Origin: Daphnia pulex
Lineage: Eukaryota > Arthropoda > Branchiopoda > Diplostraca > Daphniidae
Assembly: GCF_021134715.1 (NCBI RefSeq)
Contig: NC_060021.1
Location: forward strand, 4,402,001 to 4,466,000
DNA: 64,000 nt
Direction of reading: 5' to 3'
How positions within the stretch are numbered: position 1 is the stretch's first letter; each line of letters opens with the position of its first letter. Below, one piece after another: positions 11,140 through 22,644 of the stretch. The notes under the pieces were generated by a model. The model was not told where the DNA came from. It saw only the letters and a list, made by a program, of their open reading frames with translations, and did not search any database. The translations under genes were made by a program, and so were the position numbers.

Positions 11140-12235
11140 TTAGGAAACACCATTGCCTGTTCCTGGATGGGGTCGGAAATAATTTGAAGCAATTTTGGAT
11201 ATGATGCCCATATGACCAAGGGTGAGGGCAAGAAGACAACGATTCAAAGAAAGACAAGTAAAGCAAAAAGACTACATAACAATCTCCGAAGACACTTGAG
11301 AAGACAGAAAAAGAAGGGAAATCCCCACCTCGTTGCTTGCAGTTAAAGATTCAAACCCTTTATATTCTTATTTATATTCTAATTTCTATCTATCTAATTC
11401 CCTTTCTAACTATGCAAATCTAAACTGGATAATATCTAGATAATATACTATCTAGATAATATACACGATCGACGAATGCAGGGCTGCCCAGGCCATCTCC
11501 GATGACGATGGGAGGAATGTAGAAGAAACCAGATTTCGAGGATTCTGTGTATCCTTCCATGAGCCCCCATCCAAAACAGCCTCATAATACAGAGCCTGTT
11601 CCACAAAATATACAAGTTTGCCTCCGGAAAAACCATTCCCTAATATAGTACCGGCTTGGAGTATAGGATGAACTACATTGTCACTCATTAGCCCTGGTTC
11701 TTGATTCTGGAAATTAGTTAAAGTTAACTTTTAAAGTAATAAATAATTATTGGAAATTATCTTCACGGGAAATGCCCATCGTTGGGCCTGGATAGGGAGG
11801 GCTGCTTATTAATGGCAATATGAGAGGAGATCGATCGCAAACGAGAGCTGGTCATCCGAGGAGAGTCCCGTGGTAGCCCGGTGTCCCAAGATAGAGTGAA
11901 TAGACGGCAACGACTTCGTCTTCAGCGAAAATTGTGGCAAGTCAGACTTGGGAAGGGGGAGGGGGTGGTAAGGGACAGAGGGGTATGATATTTGGTTAAA
12001 TCTATCAGATATGACACATTCACGGAATTAAAAGAGAACCTCTCAAGATGACGGTGCTATCTGGAATGAAAAATTCCTGGTTTGCCTTTGGTGGCCCTTT
12101 ACCAGAAATATACACGCATCACTAAACACAAACAATCAAAGCACACATATCAGAGTTGTCACATCGTATTTCCTAGACATTTCAATGATAATCCTTGTCA
12201 AATTAGCTTTAAAACGCGTGTTTCATAGCTCTCCA
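11140..12235. other. No gene seen
   Basis: Nothing recognisable. A short direct repeat of atctagataatatac occurs at 11430-11465. Overlapping minus-strand open frames at 11448-11688 show no family features. Confidence 0.4.
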
Positions 12236-12239
12236 GAGC

Positions 12240-12720
12240 TAGGGACTTTTGCCTATGGTTTTGAGACACCATCTTATGTCTGCTTCCAACGTCTGGTCTA
12301 AAGACACAAGTAACTGATTTGTAGGACGAGTCAGTTCACGAACTATTGCTGCAGTTGATATGTGCTTGCCGTTAAAATTGGAGTGTGTTTTACCATTTTC
12401 TGTTTCAATTACTCTGTTTCCGGTATGGCTTGAAGTTGTAATTAAAACTGAAATAATGTTAGTCATCAACATTGAATCGGGAGCGAACGCAAAATTGCTC
12501 TTTCAGAACAGAATGATCGGCAGTATCAAAGGAAGCACTCTGGTCCAGAAGAGCGAGGATAACAGTTTCATCCCTTTCATTAGGAGAGACGTTGACTAAA
12601 GGATAGGGGAAAAGGAGTTTCAGTTGAGTAATCTGGTCTGTTGGCAGCCTGAAATGCCAATGAAAATTCCCAAGTAATCATACAGTTATTCAACAGCACC
12701 CCACTTCATGAGTTTGGAAA
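12240..12720 (-). mobile_element. LINE reverse transcriptase remnant
   Basis: Reading right to left, a degenerate DYSTET segment (near 12630) is followed by ETVILALLDQSASFDTADHS (about 12580-12500). The latter is the motif-A region of non-LTR reverse transcriptases of the Jockey/CR1 type, usually LLDLSAAFDTVDH. Open sequence continues to about 12240. No endonuclease, YADD box or poly(A) end was found, so only a fragment survives. Confidence 0.6.
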
Positions 12721-15430
12721 GTTAAGAAAGGTCTGAAACAAACTTAAAGTTTGATAGTTTATCTGCATGTCTCCCACAGAAAGGATGTAAGTACTTGCTA
12801 TGTTAGAAGATGCTTGAGAACAGAGCCAGACTACGCTGAATCAAGACCAGCCCAAACGTTTTAGATCTTCTTCATACAGTAGCTTCCAGATTCTGCAAGA
12901 CATTTTTTCTAGTCTGCTAGCTGATCTTATAGCTGATTCAGTAAATCAGTTATCAGTCTTCTTAGGGTATCAAACGTTTGGATTGGAATCTCTATCGATA
13001 GTAAGCTTCTTTACATTCCAACGTTGAGTTCAAGGGGGTTGCAGGTCAAAATGTACACATATTGGCTTTTTCATCTGTGCATGCTCTTAAGGCAAAGCGG
13101 TTATAATAGCCAGTAATGTCATTACTAGGATCTGGTCAATTTCATGAATTTCATCAGAGGATAGAGGAAGTTCCATTAGGTGGGAAGACTGCCAGTATTC
13201 AATCCAATAAAAATAATAGGAATTTAGAAACAACAGAAGACAGATCTGTGGATAAATAACCTCCTGCCATGCCCGGGTTAATGATTCATTTGGCCGTTGG
13301 CAACTTAAGTTATAATTTTCGACGGTCACTTCCTGCCACCTTCAATGAAATAGTCCTCAACCTTTTTTTCTTTTATTTTATGCAATGAAAAGCCTTTGTT
13401 CAAACTAGTCCGAGTATTAGCTAGAAATGTTACTTTCTAATATTTTTAAAATTGGACTTTAATTAAACCTTTTGGAGTTTCCACTGTCTAATCATTTCAT
13501 AAGACCACAATTAATAATAATAAGAATTTTATAAAGTTCTGAATACGGATTTAAGGATAGCATTAATACGCGTCCATTTTGGTGCCCACTTAATTTGTAT
13601 GTTTTCTGCCTACCACTGTTGGTTTGGCTTCTTCTTGGTGAGGCCCCAATGCGTTCTGTTTTTTGTTTTTTTACATTTTCTTGTTCCCAAGGCAAGAAGA
13701 TTCTGTATTCGGCAAGAAGATTCTGTTTGTGGCGGGTAAGGATCGTCATAGCCTGAAGTTGTAATTCTATTAAGTAAGAGTAAATTTGGGTCAGGGCATT
13801 GAATTTTAGTGGCTGTTCAGTGAGGGATGGTCGCACTGTGTGTTATTGTTGTTTCCAATAATGGCATTTTCTATATCAAAGATTTGGGCGTTTAGTATGC
13901 CTGGTTGTTGTACGGTCTGAGAAGACTTTTCTATTGATAATCTATGGATGCATGGTTCGCTTTTCATAATAATAATCATTGGGTGCTGAGAGGTTCACCC
14001 TGTAACTCATTTAGCTGGTTTTTTAATTGTGCAAAACGATCCTCACGAGCACTTACTGTGTAGACAGCAGTGTCAGTTTTGTATTCAGAGGGTCGATGGA
14101 CCTTTTTTCTTGTCCTGAAGTGGTGCATGTACAAAAAATTAACACAAATATTTAAAATCGCTATTACTTCTGTAATAATTGCCTGAAATATTATTAGTAA
14201 AATTCTGATGGTGGGAGGAGAGAAAAATAATATATCTGATCAATTTTATTAAAGCAAGTAAAAATATTACTATTGCAAAAGCCCATGAGTTATGTAACTG
14301 CTTTATTCAATATATACTCGAAACCAGGTACTACAACTAGAATAAAACACTTCAGACTTGTTTGTATCTCCCTATAGGAACTGGATTATTTTACATAGCT
14401 TAGAAAGCGGGTCATATTTGTTAAGAAGTGGCGAACGTTTTTTTACTGTTTCCTTGTCCAGTGACTTTTCAAGTGTCTACCAAATCTCCTACACGTATTA
14501 AAATATTAGATCAGTTCTGTTAAATGAAAAGAAAACAATATTTAAAATAGCAACTAAAACACAGAACAAACAAATAAGCCTATAAAAGCAACACTTATTT
14601 GGCCCAAGTCCAACAGTATGTAGTTGTCCATTGTATTAAGTTATCCGTTGTTTTAAAGGAAATTTGTTTGTGTTTGAACACCAGATAAAAAGGCGAATCA
14701 ATTAAAAAAAAAGAAGGGAAGGTAAATTGAAATTATGGTATAAAATTTTTCTTGAATTGGCTTGGAAGAATTTGGTCGGACAACCACAACTTAGCGTTGC
14801 TTTTCGCGAGTATTTATTTTTATTTTAATGTGTTATTCCACTAGTGGAACACACTTAATAGTCTTCATTAATTGGCACGTAGTAGTATGCAACTTGAAAG
14901 ATTTTATTGAGATCGGTCCTAGACACAATCGAATGATACATCAGGAGAAGAGTGTTGTCAGGATGTGGTCACCGTTGTTCTTCATGGGAAATACCAGATC
15001 TTTTTTGATAATTTTTAACAATGAGATAATTTCAGTGTGTCCAAAGCGTAAATGCCATACAGCAATAATGTGGCAGTCAGGCTGTAATACCCGGTTGCAG
15101 AAGCGTCCAAGCGTACTGAAAAGAAAATTATTGTTTGATTTCAAGATATAAAAACTATAGTCTTTTTTCCTGTATTTTTTCTATTGTTTCCTGCTCATTT
15201 GTGATGGAAGATTACGCTCAAACCTAAAAATTGGATTCGTAATTCAAAAAGTGATTAAAATTATTTTATTTTAGTTTTTATTACTGTAAATTCCAATGGC
15301 TTTTACCAATTTGAAAAGACTTTCCCCTACGTTGGGCTCTTCAGCAACATATTGTGGTTCAAAATCTTCATTTGGAAAAAACGGTGAAATCATCTGTTTG
15401 CATTCCGTTATTTAATTATATTGAAAAGAT
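12720..15430. other. No gene recognised
   Basis: Open frames at 13087-13329 and 13492-13836 (minus) and 14828-15151 (plus) have no recognisable domains and no supporting exons. A short tandem duplication of ggcaagaagattctgt is at 13691-13726. The region is probably decayed transposon and intergenic DNA. Confidence 0.35.
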
Positions 15431-15431
15431 T

Positions 15432-15670
15432 TTAATATAATTCAGTGCATTTCTCAATGTTGCTGTTTGTTTTTACATGCTGAATAAACATTGACAAGAA
15501 TTGTAGTGGCCAAATCGTATTGCTGATTAAGGTAAGCTTACTATTAGTAACATTACTGCAATTGAGCCCTGTTGCGTTGGAAGCGATTCTTATAAAAGGC
15601 AAAGGAGCATCCAAACGGCTTCACCGTGGGGAATACCTCCTAAGAGATATTATAGAATTGCAGGGTTTTC
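15432..15670 (-). mobile_element. FLYWCH-type MULE transposase fragment
   Basis: Two short blocks match the transposase of the complete MULE at 20.1-21.8 kb: VFPTVKPFGCSF (about 15660-15620) and SNATGL, then NTIWPLQFLSMFIQHVKTNS (15600-15460). In the complete copy the second block reads NSTIWPPECWSMFMQHVRTN. The sequence between the two blocks is deleted and the frame is shifted. It is a dead, older copy of the same family. Confidence 0.7.
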
Positions 15671-16222
15671 TTTCCGACAAGATTAATAGTGAAAGTCACT
15701 GAGTGGTTCAGAAAGTTTCACAGTAAAAAATCCATTGAAATTATCATTACAGTCAATACCTGCATCCCGAGCCCAGACGCTGATTTCAGGAAGTGCTTCC
15801 GATAATAAAGGCAGAGAATAATCGATTAATAAAACACTGACGGGAAATAAAACCATAATACCACCACTATTCAATGAAGCAGAAGTTCTGACCGTTGCAG
15901 AAGCAGAAGCAGGTACAGTAAGAAGGTAGGTGGAACAAGAGGATTATGGTGAAACCGTGCCAACTCAACAAATCGGTTGCACGACAAATCACCGATTTCA
16001 TGGAAATTTTATTGATCCGTTTAGAAGTTTTGTTTGTTTTAATTTCCATTTTCCCTTTTTTCCTTGAGCCATTTTGAATCCGTAAATTTATTTTTCACGG
16101 AAGATGATATCTAGCTCTTATTCTTTTAATTGTCCATAAAGTTTTCAATGATTGGCCAAATTACTTCAGATTCCTGTTGAAAAATCTAAAAAAACTGTTA
16201 AACTAGAGATTTTTGAGATATT

Positions 16223-16312
16223 GAGACATTTTCAATTGTTAAAAGTTTAGGCATTCACAAAAAGCAATTTTGCGTTGTGACGGACAACGCCGATAATGTA
16301 ATACAAATATCA
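16223..16312 (+). mobile_element. hAT transposase fragment
   Basis: One open segment reads IVKSLGIHKKQFCVVTDNAD. A conserved VTDNAxN within this context is typical of the catalytic region of hAT transposases. It ends at a possible donor (tcaggtattt). No BED finger or dimerisation domain could be assigned around it. Confidence 0.5.
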
Positions 16313-16319
16313 GGTATTT

Positions 16320-19300
16320 TTTTGGCGTCTTATATGAGTTAAACATCGCGAACTAATGGTATAACGCAAAGATAAACCAACTTGCTGGTCCATCTTCAAC
16401 TTTTTCGGATGATTACAGGTTTTCGATGATTTTAGCTCTTTCGGATGATCAGCTTTTTTCATACAATACTACGCAACTGCAACCTTTGTGTGGATGTAAT
16501 ATGGAAAGTGAAAAATGGTTAAAAGATGGCTATAAAATGGATAAAAAAGTTTAAAAAGTATATAACATTTATTGATATACAAATAAATTTTCATGGCAAT
16601 TGACATTACCAGAAACGCAAGAAACGGATTGGCAACATCGTCTACAATATTGGTGTTCAATATTGTACCTCGTTCAAAAATTCAAAAAAATCACCAAGTT
16701 TACTGTCGATTATTCTGATGTCCGTACTCTACCAAAAGGGATTTATGCCCACCTTCTCCCTGACGGCAAAAATCGCGTGAGGTTGCAGATTTAATCGTAA
16801 AAACTGTTGCTGAAGCTGTTGCTTTCAGTTGCTTACGTGCGTAGGCAGCTATATTTTGAATTACTGCTCAAAATGAGGATAATGAAAAATTATTCTTTTT
16901 TGACGTATCATATTTTCCTGAGTTACCTCGGTTCAGATATTTCCAACACCGCCAAGTAGTCATAGTAAATATAATCTTTATTTTTCATGATCACACTCGT
17001 TTAAAGTGTGCATCCCACAACGGAAAGCGCAAATCCTTACAAAATATTCAGAAAGTCATTCAAATAAAACATAATTTGTGATTCATTTGAAATGACATTT
17101 TTTTCACCGACTATGGATTCGGTTTCAGCTGTTTTTCTTAATAGGCATACATTTTCCCATTCCTGAAACTTGCGAATTCACTGTCAGCAGAACCAGACCA
17201 AAACTCTAAATTTGTCCAGGAAGGTAAAAGCTGGGATCAAATGTGGAATAGGATATTGAAAAAGCTTTCATAATAAATCCATTAAAAACAACTGTGAGTG
17301 CCTATAAAGTTGCTTTTTCTAAGTTTTTTTGGTGGTGAGATTGCTTCAATTTCATATTTAATAGATTCAGTTACATACTTCAAAATTGTTTGAATTGACA
17401 ACGAATCTTCAACCTGAATTTGACAATAGGAAAGAGGTTGAAAAGAGGATACTAAACTGCTCCAACGAAACATACTGGAATCGAACCTGAAATAGAAGGA
17501 ACATTTTTCTCGGAGCTACGACGTCCGCTTTAAGATAGGGGTGTAGAAGATTACTGATAAAGTTTGAAAGGACGATTACTCTAACACACTTTTCGAGGAA
17601 ATTACCCATGCCATCCCGTATAGTTTTTTTTAGATATCCTCGATTTTTTTTTCGTTAAACGCCGTATTTTTTGTTCATAGCAATAGGACTCCCCAGAGCA
17701 TGTAAAATAGCTTCTGACGTGCTATCTGGAAAATTAGACAAGGAAAGTGCTCCCAGTGGCGCATCAGGCACTTACAGTTTTCAACATTTTTTCTTTGGAT
17801 CTTAAGATATTGAGATCATCGTGACCAAGACGGCTGAAAAATAACTTTTCCGAAGAATTATTATCAGATGATTTACCTTGATGTTTGTTGGGGAACACAC
17901 TTTTGGAGCCGTGGAGTAGCTTTCCACATCCAATAGTGTTGCATCTGATCGACCTCCTGCATGATGGTTGATTCCAAAAAGCTGCCTCATGCATTTTAAG
18001 CAGCATTTGTTCTTCGTTCTTTGTTCTTCTGCTTGTTTTGTCATTTCTTAGGGAGCTTCAGAAGGGGTTAGAAGACGAAGGTTGCGAATAAATAAGCTTT
18101 TCTGCGCCTACGACTTCGTCAATCCACTAACCAAAGTCAGTTAAACCAGGATTCTTGGCCTTATATTTTGAGCATGCCTTTCCTATTCTCTGAGTAGATC
18201 ATAAAAACAGCGCTTTCCAACTGGCTTGATGTTTAAGTACATCACGTGTCTTCTCCAGCACTACAAGATACAGCGTCAAGGACCAAAGACGCGAAAGTGG
18301 TCAATCCTTTTTAAATCACGTTTCTGGATGAAAAAAAAATGAAGAATCCGTAGACAGCTCTTGAATATAGTCGTGGACGATAACCTGCGACGTACTATTT
18401 TTTTCTGTAGTTCCTCTAGCTTAGTCGAATAATTCAGCTGAAGCAAAGAACAGGTTTGCAACCTGTTTTCTGATTTCTGGACCCATATGATCTCTAATCA
18501 TTTCTAGTGAGTCAGACATAAGGATTTCGTTGACTAGTGCGTTAAAAGCCAACCTGAAATCTGTCCACGTTCTCAATTCTCAATTGAATGGTTTTGATTT
18601 TTTTTGTGTTCATAAAGATTGAGGTGGTTCGTCCTGTTCATATATTATTGTCGGAAATCTTTTCGGGTCGAAGCTAATTGGTTCTCCCTTTCGCTGGTAT
18701 ACAATTTCCTTAGGCAAGTTTCCATGGGCAAGTCTAACCTCGTCACGCATGACCCTTTTCTCTATTTCACTCTTCTTATCTTCAATCTCAGGTTTCTGTG
18801 CTCTCTTTGAAAATAAAGGTCCAATCTTCTCTTTTTTGATCTGATGGAGAGATTTTCATGCGGTTTAATTCTATTCAAGGTTTCAAATAATTTTTAACCT
18901 TTGCCTTACTTGTTTGCAATACTTCCACCTCCAGCCCTCCCCACGATGACAAGTGCCATCTCTCCTGCCGAAAGGTTTTTAACTATTTCCATTTTCTAAC
19001 ATTTTTCTATGAGCGTAGAGATTCGCTGCAAACAATTTCCTCTCAAGCAACTGTTTTATACAATTAACTTGTTTCGTATTAGTATGGTGCTAAGCGGTTG
19101 TACGTTAAAGTGTGAAGATTTTTCATAATGCACTACTTTTTTAAGGTTAACGTTAAGTATTCTTCCACGGTAATTTTATCACCAAAGAAACGTCGAATTT
19201 AATATCTTTTGGAGGTGGAAAGACGATTACGACTACCATAACAGCCTGTGAATTCGTTACTATACTGGAAGCCATGTTATTAAGTTCCCTGATGAATCGA

Positions 19301-19645
19301 TACTAAATTTACGTCATAATATCGGTACCCAGAAGGCCAAAGCAACAAAGACGTTGTTTATTTATGGATGCTTTTATTGGGCGCAATAACTGTGCTTCCC
19401 GAAAAAACAAGAGGGCCCAGTGCGTTCAAATACTTTTCAGAATTCAAGAAACCATCAATTGGTAAATAGCTCTTGGACATTCGGCAGAAACAGAAGCGAA
19501 GGCGAGAACGGACCTCAAGCACGACTTTGATTACCTTATAATAATTTTGATTTGATTCCTGATCAGACAAATTATTTGTGTGATTTTTCAAGGTATACAC
19601 TTTTAACATTTACCTCTTAGGTTGCTGCCCATATGGCAGACCCAT
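16320..19645. other. No gene recognised
   Basis: AT-rich sequence with short unsupported open frames (16600-16794 plus; 17282-17473, 17764-18044 and 19358-19609 minus). The last contains DGFLNSEKYLNAL, slightly reminiscent of Tc1-type transposases, but too short to call. Confidence 0.3.
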
Positions 19646-19656
19646 ATGCCTCCATG

Positions 19657-19785
19657 GGGTGTACGACATTCAGGCCCAGTCATTCAGGCCCACGTCTTTC
19701 AGGCCCACTTTTATTGGGCCTGAACGTCGCAAAAATTGGGCCTGAAAGACGGACTTGAATGTCATTCAGGCCCAATATAATTTTT
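19657..19785. repeat. MULE left TIR with iterated motif
   Basis: It contains six copies of TTCAGGCCC or its complement in both orientations within about 125 bp. The outer 36 bp match the right TIR exactly in inverted orientation; inside this the units are the same but spaced differently. Such iterons are candidate transposase-binding sites. Confidence 0.85.
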
Positions 19786-19848
19786 TATGTTCTTCATATG
19801 TACATAAATACACAGTCATTCATAAATACACAAAGTAAAATATTAACT

Positions 19849-19914
19849 AGTGGTGTAGTGGTTAGCAAGGTGAGCTGCTGTTCTGAGGTCAACGGTTCAA
19901 ACCCGGTCAACGTT
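19849..19914 (+). other. tRNA-like module 1 in the MULE
   Basis: A-box-like tagtggttagcaagg is followed at the usual spacing by a perfect B box, GGTTCAAACCC. The acceptor stem is weak. It is not called as a functional tRNA. Confidence 0.55.
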
Positions 19915-20079
19915 TATATCGATTGAAAATATGTGAAAATGAAATAGATACTCCTTTCTTAGACATCACAGTAAATTCAAAAGTAGGAAATGGAAAGAAA
20001 TTGAATATAAAGCGGAAGTTCTTATAAGGAATTGTATTTCATGATCGAACAGAATAATTCGAAGACTATTATGAAAACA

Positions 20080-21762
20080 TTAATCGGAATCTTCGTTCAC
20101 CGGACCGTTCCTCAGCTCTCTCAGATCCGATTTTGAGTGCTTCTTTGTGAGCTTCGCGAGCTGCAAAAGCATCTCTTTAGAGGAAATGGGGTGGTCCGGT
20201 CTGTTAAAAGATTCCCATATGATGGTCAGATGGCGCTGTTTCGATTCTGCGTCCTTGTTGAGATTTTTGAGCACTTGTTTTTGTGACAAAAGTTTTGCCG
20301 TCATGGCAAGTTTCTCAGCCTCCGCGTGCATCTTTATTAAAAAGGCAACAAGATTGGTTGAAGCCAGTCCTAGTACAAAAATACAGATAGAAAATTAAAA
20401 ATAATCGATATATTATAGATCGATAACTTAAATAGATAACTTGCCAGCAACAGCTTTGAGGTTATTGTGGGTACTCTCAACGTTGTTATTGGTCCTAACA
20501 TGCTGCATAAACATAGACCAGCACTCTGGTGGCCAAATTGTGCTGTTTATGTAGGTTGTTTCCACATAGTTGCAGAAACGCAACATTAGCCCTGTCGCGT
20601 TGGATGCGATGCTCTGGAACCTTTTGCGAATTTTTTCGGCTGGCAGCAGGTAAAGGCTAAGCAATTCCCGACAGGTGTTCCGGGTCTGGCTGTCCTTTCT
20701 ATAGGCTGGACTTAGTCCTATAGCCTTGATGTTGCGGTAGAAGGACTGTGTCAAGTGAAAGGAACAGCCGACCGGCTTCACTGTGGGGAAAACCGCCCTG
20801 CATGCCTATAGGAAGAGAAAAGGGAGTGTTTATTACTGAAGATTAACGTTTAAAAAAGCAAATACCTGCCACATAGCAGCCTCGAAATCCATCATAAACT
20901 CTTCCACTCTTGGTTCACCCAAAAGAGTCAGAAGTTCAAGAATAGAAGAAAAAACTGCAACGTAGTCTTTCTTTCTTTTCCCGGACATCAGCACTGTGAC
21001 TAAAGGAACATGGATCAATGATAAATGGGTAAGTGGTTACGGTGTTCGACTACCATTCTTAAGGTCAAAGGTTCGAGTCCTTGTATCAACTATCTTCACT
21101 GCTTATCTAGATTACCATGTCGGATGAACGCATGTATGCCGAAAACCTGATAGAAAGGAGTCGGGCAGATGAAAAAAGTTCCGTCACCGTACCATCTTTT
21201 GGCTTTGCGTAACAGATGTAGCTGCTGATCGGTGGCGAAGATGAGGTGACGGGCATAGCGTCGGGGCGTGTCGATCACTACATCGGCACGGAAGTATCCA
21301 TCTGGAATGCATCTTTCGAAAGGACCTGTATAAAAAAGTAGGTTAAAACTCACACCAATGCAATTTTACAACATTTTTACCCCATTCAAAGTGAAGATCA
21401 GTTGGGTTTTTCGGATAAGATGACTGTTTCTTCCGCTGTACCGCTCGCACGACGTTAGCAACAACCGGAAGATTCCGATCTGGATTTTGTTGAAATATTT
21501 GCAACATCTCTTTCTCCACCACTTTTCTGCTGCTGGCCAACGGATTGCTACAAGCATTCACCTTTGCCTTCGTGATCAGGGAAGCATCCCGCTCAACATC
21601 TAAGTTAGCTGGGCAGGTGTGAGGAACTTTTACACTAAATGATTTCGCTCCCATCAATTCGAAGGCGATACCACGACAAAAGTGTGGCTTGGCATGCCTG
21701 TTGCACCTCCATGTCCGGGAAATTTCTTCGTGTAATTGTTTAATTTGTAAGTAATTAATCAT
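20080..21762 (-). CDS. MULE transposase with FLYWCH-like finger
   Basis: Encodes the DNA transposase of the surrounding element. Exons are read right to left. 21762-21343 carries a FLYWCH-like Cys/His finger (WRCNRHAKPHFCRG, then HTC). 21353-21096 carries FATDQQLHLLRKAKRWYGDG, the MULE region with a catalytic Asp. About 21018-20860 carries VPLVTVLMSGKRKKDYVAVF and FMMDFEAAMW. 20781-20428 carries GCSFHLTQSFYRNIKAIG and the VRTNNNVESTHN segment. 20370-20080 is a charged C-terminal exon after a tttttgtactag acceptor. Gaps of about 50-80 bp fit introns. The start codon was not resolved; the first exon has no clear ATG. No inactivating lesion was seen in the catalytic blocks, but the model needs transcript support. 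Confidence 0.75.
21024..21095 (+). other. tRNA-like module 2 in the MULE
   Basis: A-box-like taagtggttacggtg with B box GGTTCGAGTCC about 35 bp downstream. It lies in the intron between two transposase exons, on the opposite strand to the transposase. Confidence 0.55.
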
Positions 21763-21864
21763 GAATATTAATCAGGAAGATCAATCAACAACTAGAAAGG
21801 CTTGGAGATTAATGAAAATATATTATTCTGAGCAGAACTGACAGAAAATTTCGATTTATCTAAT

Positions 21865-21943
21865 TTGACCGAGATTCGAACATCGATCTTCAAGCATAGC
21901 AGCTTTGGTTGCTGACCATTAGGCTACCGTTAACTTTTGTGGT
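21865..21943 (-). other. tRNA-like module 3 in the MULE
   Basis: On the minus strand, cctaatggtcagcaacc (A box and D-arm like) is followed by TGTTCGAATCTC (B box). It is similar to module 4, so the two probably arose by duplication. Confidence 0.55.
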
Positions 21944-22027
21944 TGAAGGAAAGCCGGACATTAAAAGACACTGACCATTAATTGTCTTTTTAAAATTTCT
22001 ATTTATTAGCATTTTCTATCTCGCCTT

Positions 22028-22097
22028 GTCAGAAATTCGAACCTCGATCCTTTGACATTACAGCCCAGGCTTCTGACCATTAGACCACCGTTATTAT
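22028..22097 (-). other. tRNA-like module 4 in the MULE
   Basis: On the minus strand, ggtctaatggtcagaagcc and then GGTTCGAATTTC. Same layout as module 3. Confidence 0.55.
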
Positions 22098-22375
22098 GTT
22101 AGCCGAGGGAGAAAAATGGGCCAGAATGGTATGGACTCAATAACGTCGTCAACTTATTAGTTTGGTCTCATTTCCATGCAACCAAACCACTTTTTGATAT
22201 GGCATTGCAATTCGCCGTATTCTTATTTGAATTTTCTTATTCTCTTATTTGTCCAAGCCGACTTATAGGAATTCATGAAGAGCTATCCGAAGTTATGTTT
22301 GTGGATCTGTAAGTGTTGTATGTAGTAGCGTGTGAACTGTATACGTGTAGTGGTAGTGCCCAGGTGTGGGAGCAA

Positions 22376-22468
22376 CTATGCTCACCATGGGAGTCGAACT
22401 CGGATACCAAAGGACCTCGAACACCAGATCATTAAGCGACGCCTTATTCGACTCACCCACCTGTCCCC
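22376..22468 (-). other. tRNA-like module 5 in the MULE
   Basis: On the minus strand, ggtgggtgagtcgaataagg, then a long variable-arm-like stretch, then GAGTTCGACTCCC. The length resembles class II (Leu/Ser type) tRNAs. It sits just inside the right TIR. Confidence 0.55.
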
Positions 22469-22524
22469 CGAACATTGACGTTTTATTGCGAACGAAAATG
22501 AAAAAATTTCCATGATTTTATATT

Positions 22525-22636
22525 TAAAAAAAACTTGGGCCTGAATGACGTCAAAATTGGGCCTGAAAGGCACGTAAAAAAAAGGTGGGCCTGAACGTCG
22601 CGGGCCTGAATGACTGGGCCTGAATGTCGTACACCC
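22525..22636. repeat. MULE right TIR with iterated motif
   Basis: It carries five gggcctgaa units ending in gggcctgaatgtcgtacaccc, the inverted partner of the left end. It is followed at once by the target duplication cctccatg. Confidence 0.85.
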
Positions 22637-22644
22637 CCTCCATG

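Larger units (their letters stand above)
19657..22636 (-). mobile_element. Complete Mutator-like element (MULE)
   Basis: A 2,980-bp element flanked by a perfect 8-bp target duplication, cctccatg, at 19649-19656 and 22637-22644. Both ends start GGGTGTACGACATTCAGG and continue with repeated ATTCAGGCCCA units, giving terminal inverted repeats of about 110-130 bp. The interior carries a multi-exon transposase on the minus strand (21762-20080) and five tRNA-like modules. The 8-bp duplication, long TIRs and FLYWCH plus MULE domains define the superfamily. Perfect flanks and largely open exons suggest recent activity. Confidence 0.9.

Noticed and set aside
19358..19609. Tc1-type transposase fragment
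   Set aside because: Only one short phrase is suggestive; no catalytic DDE/D context.
19849..22468. Functional tRNA genes
   Set aside because: A and B boxes are present, but acceptor stems do not pair well by eye and anticodon loops are unclear; called tRNA-like only.
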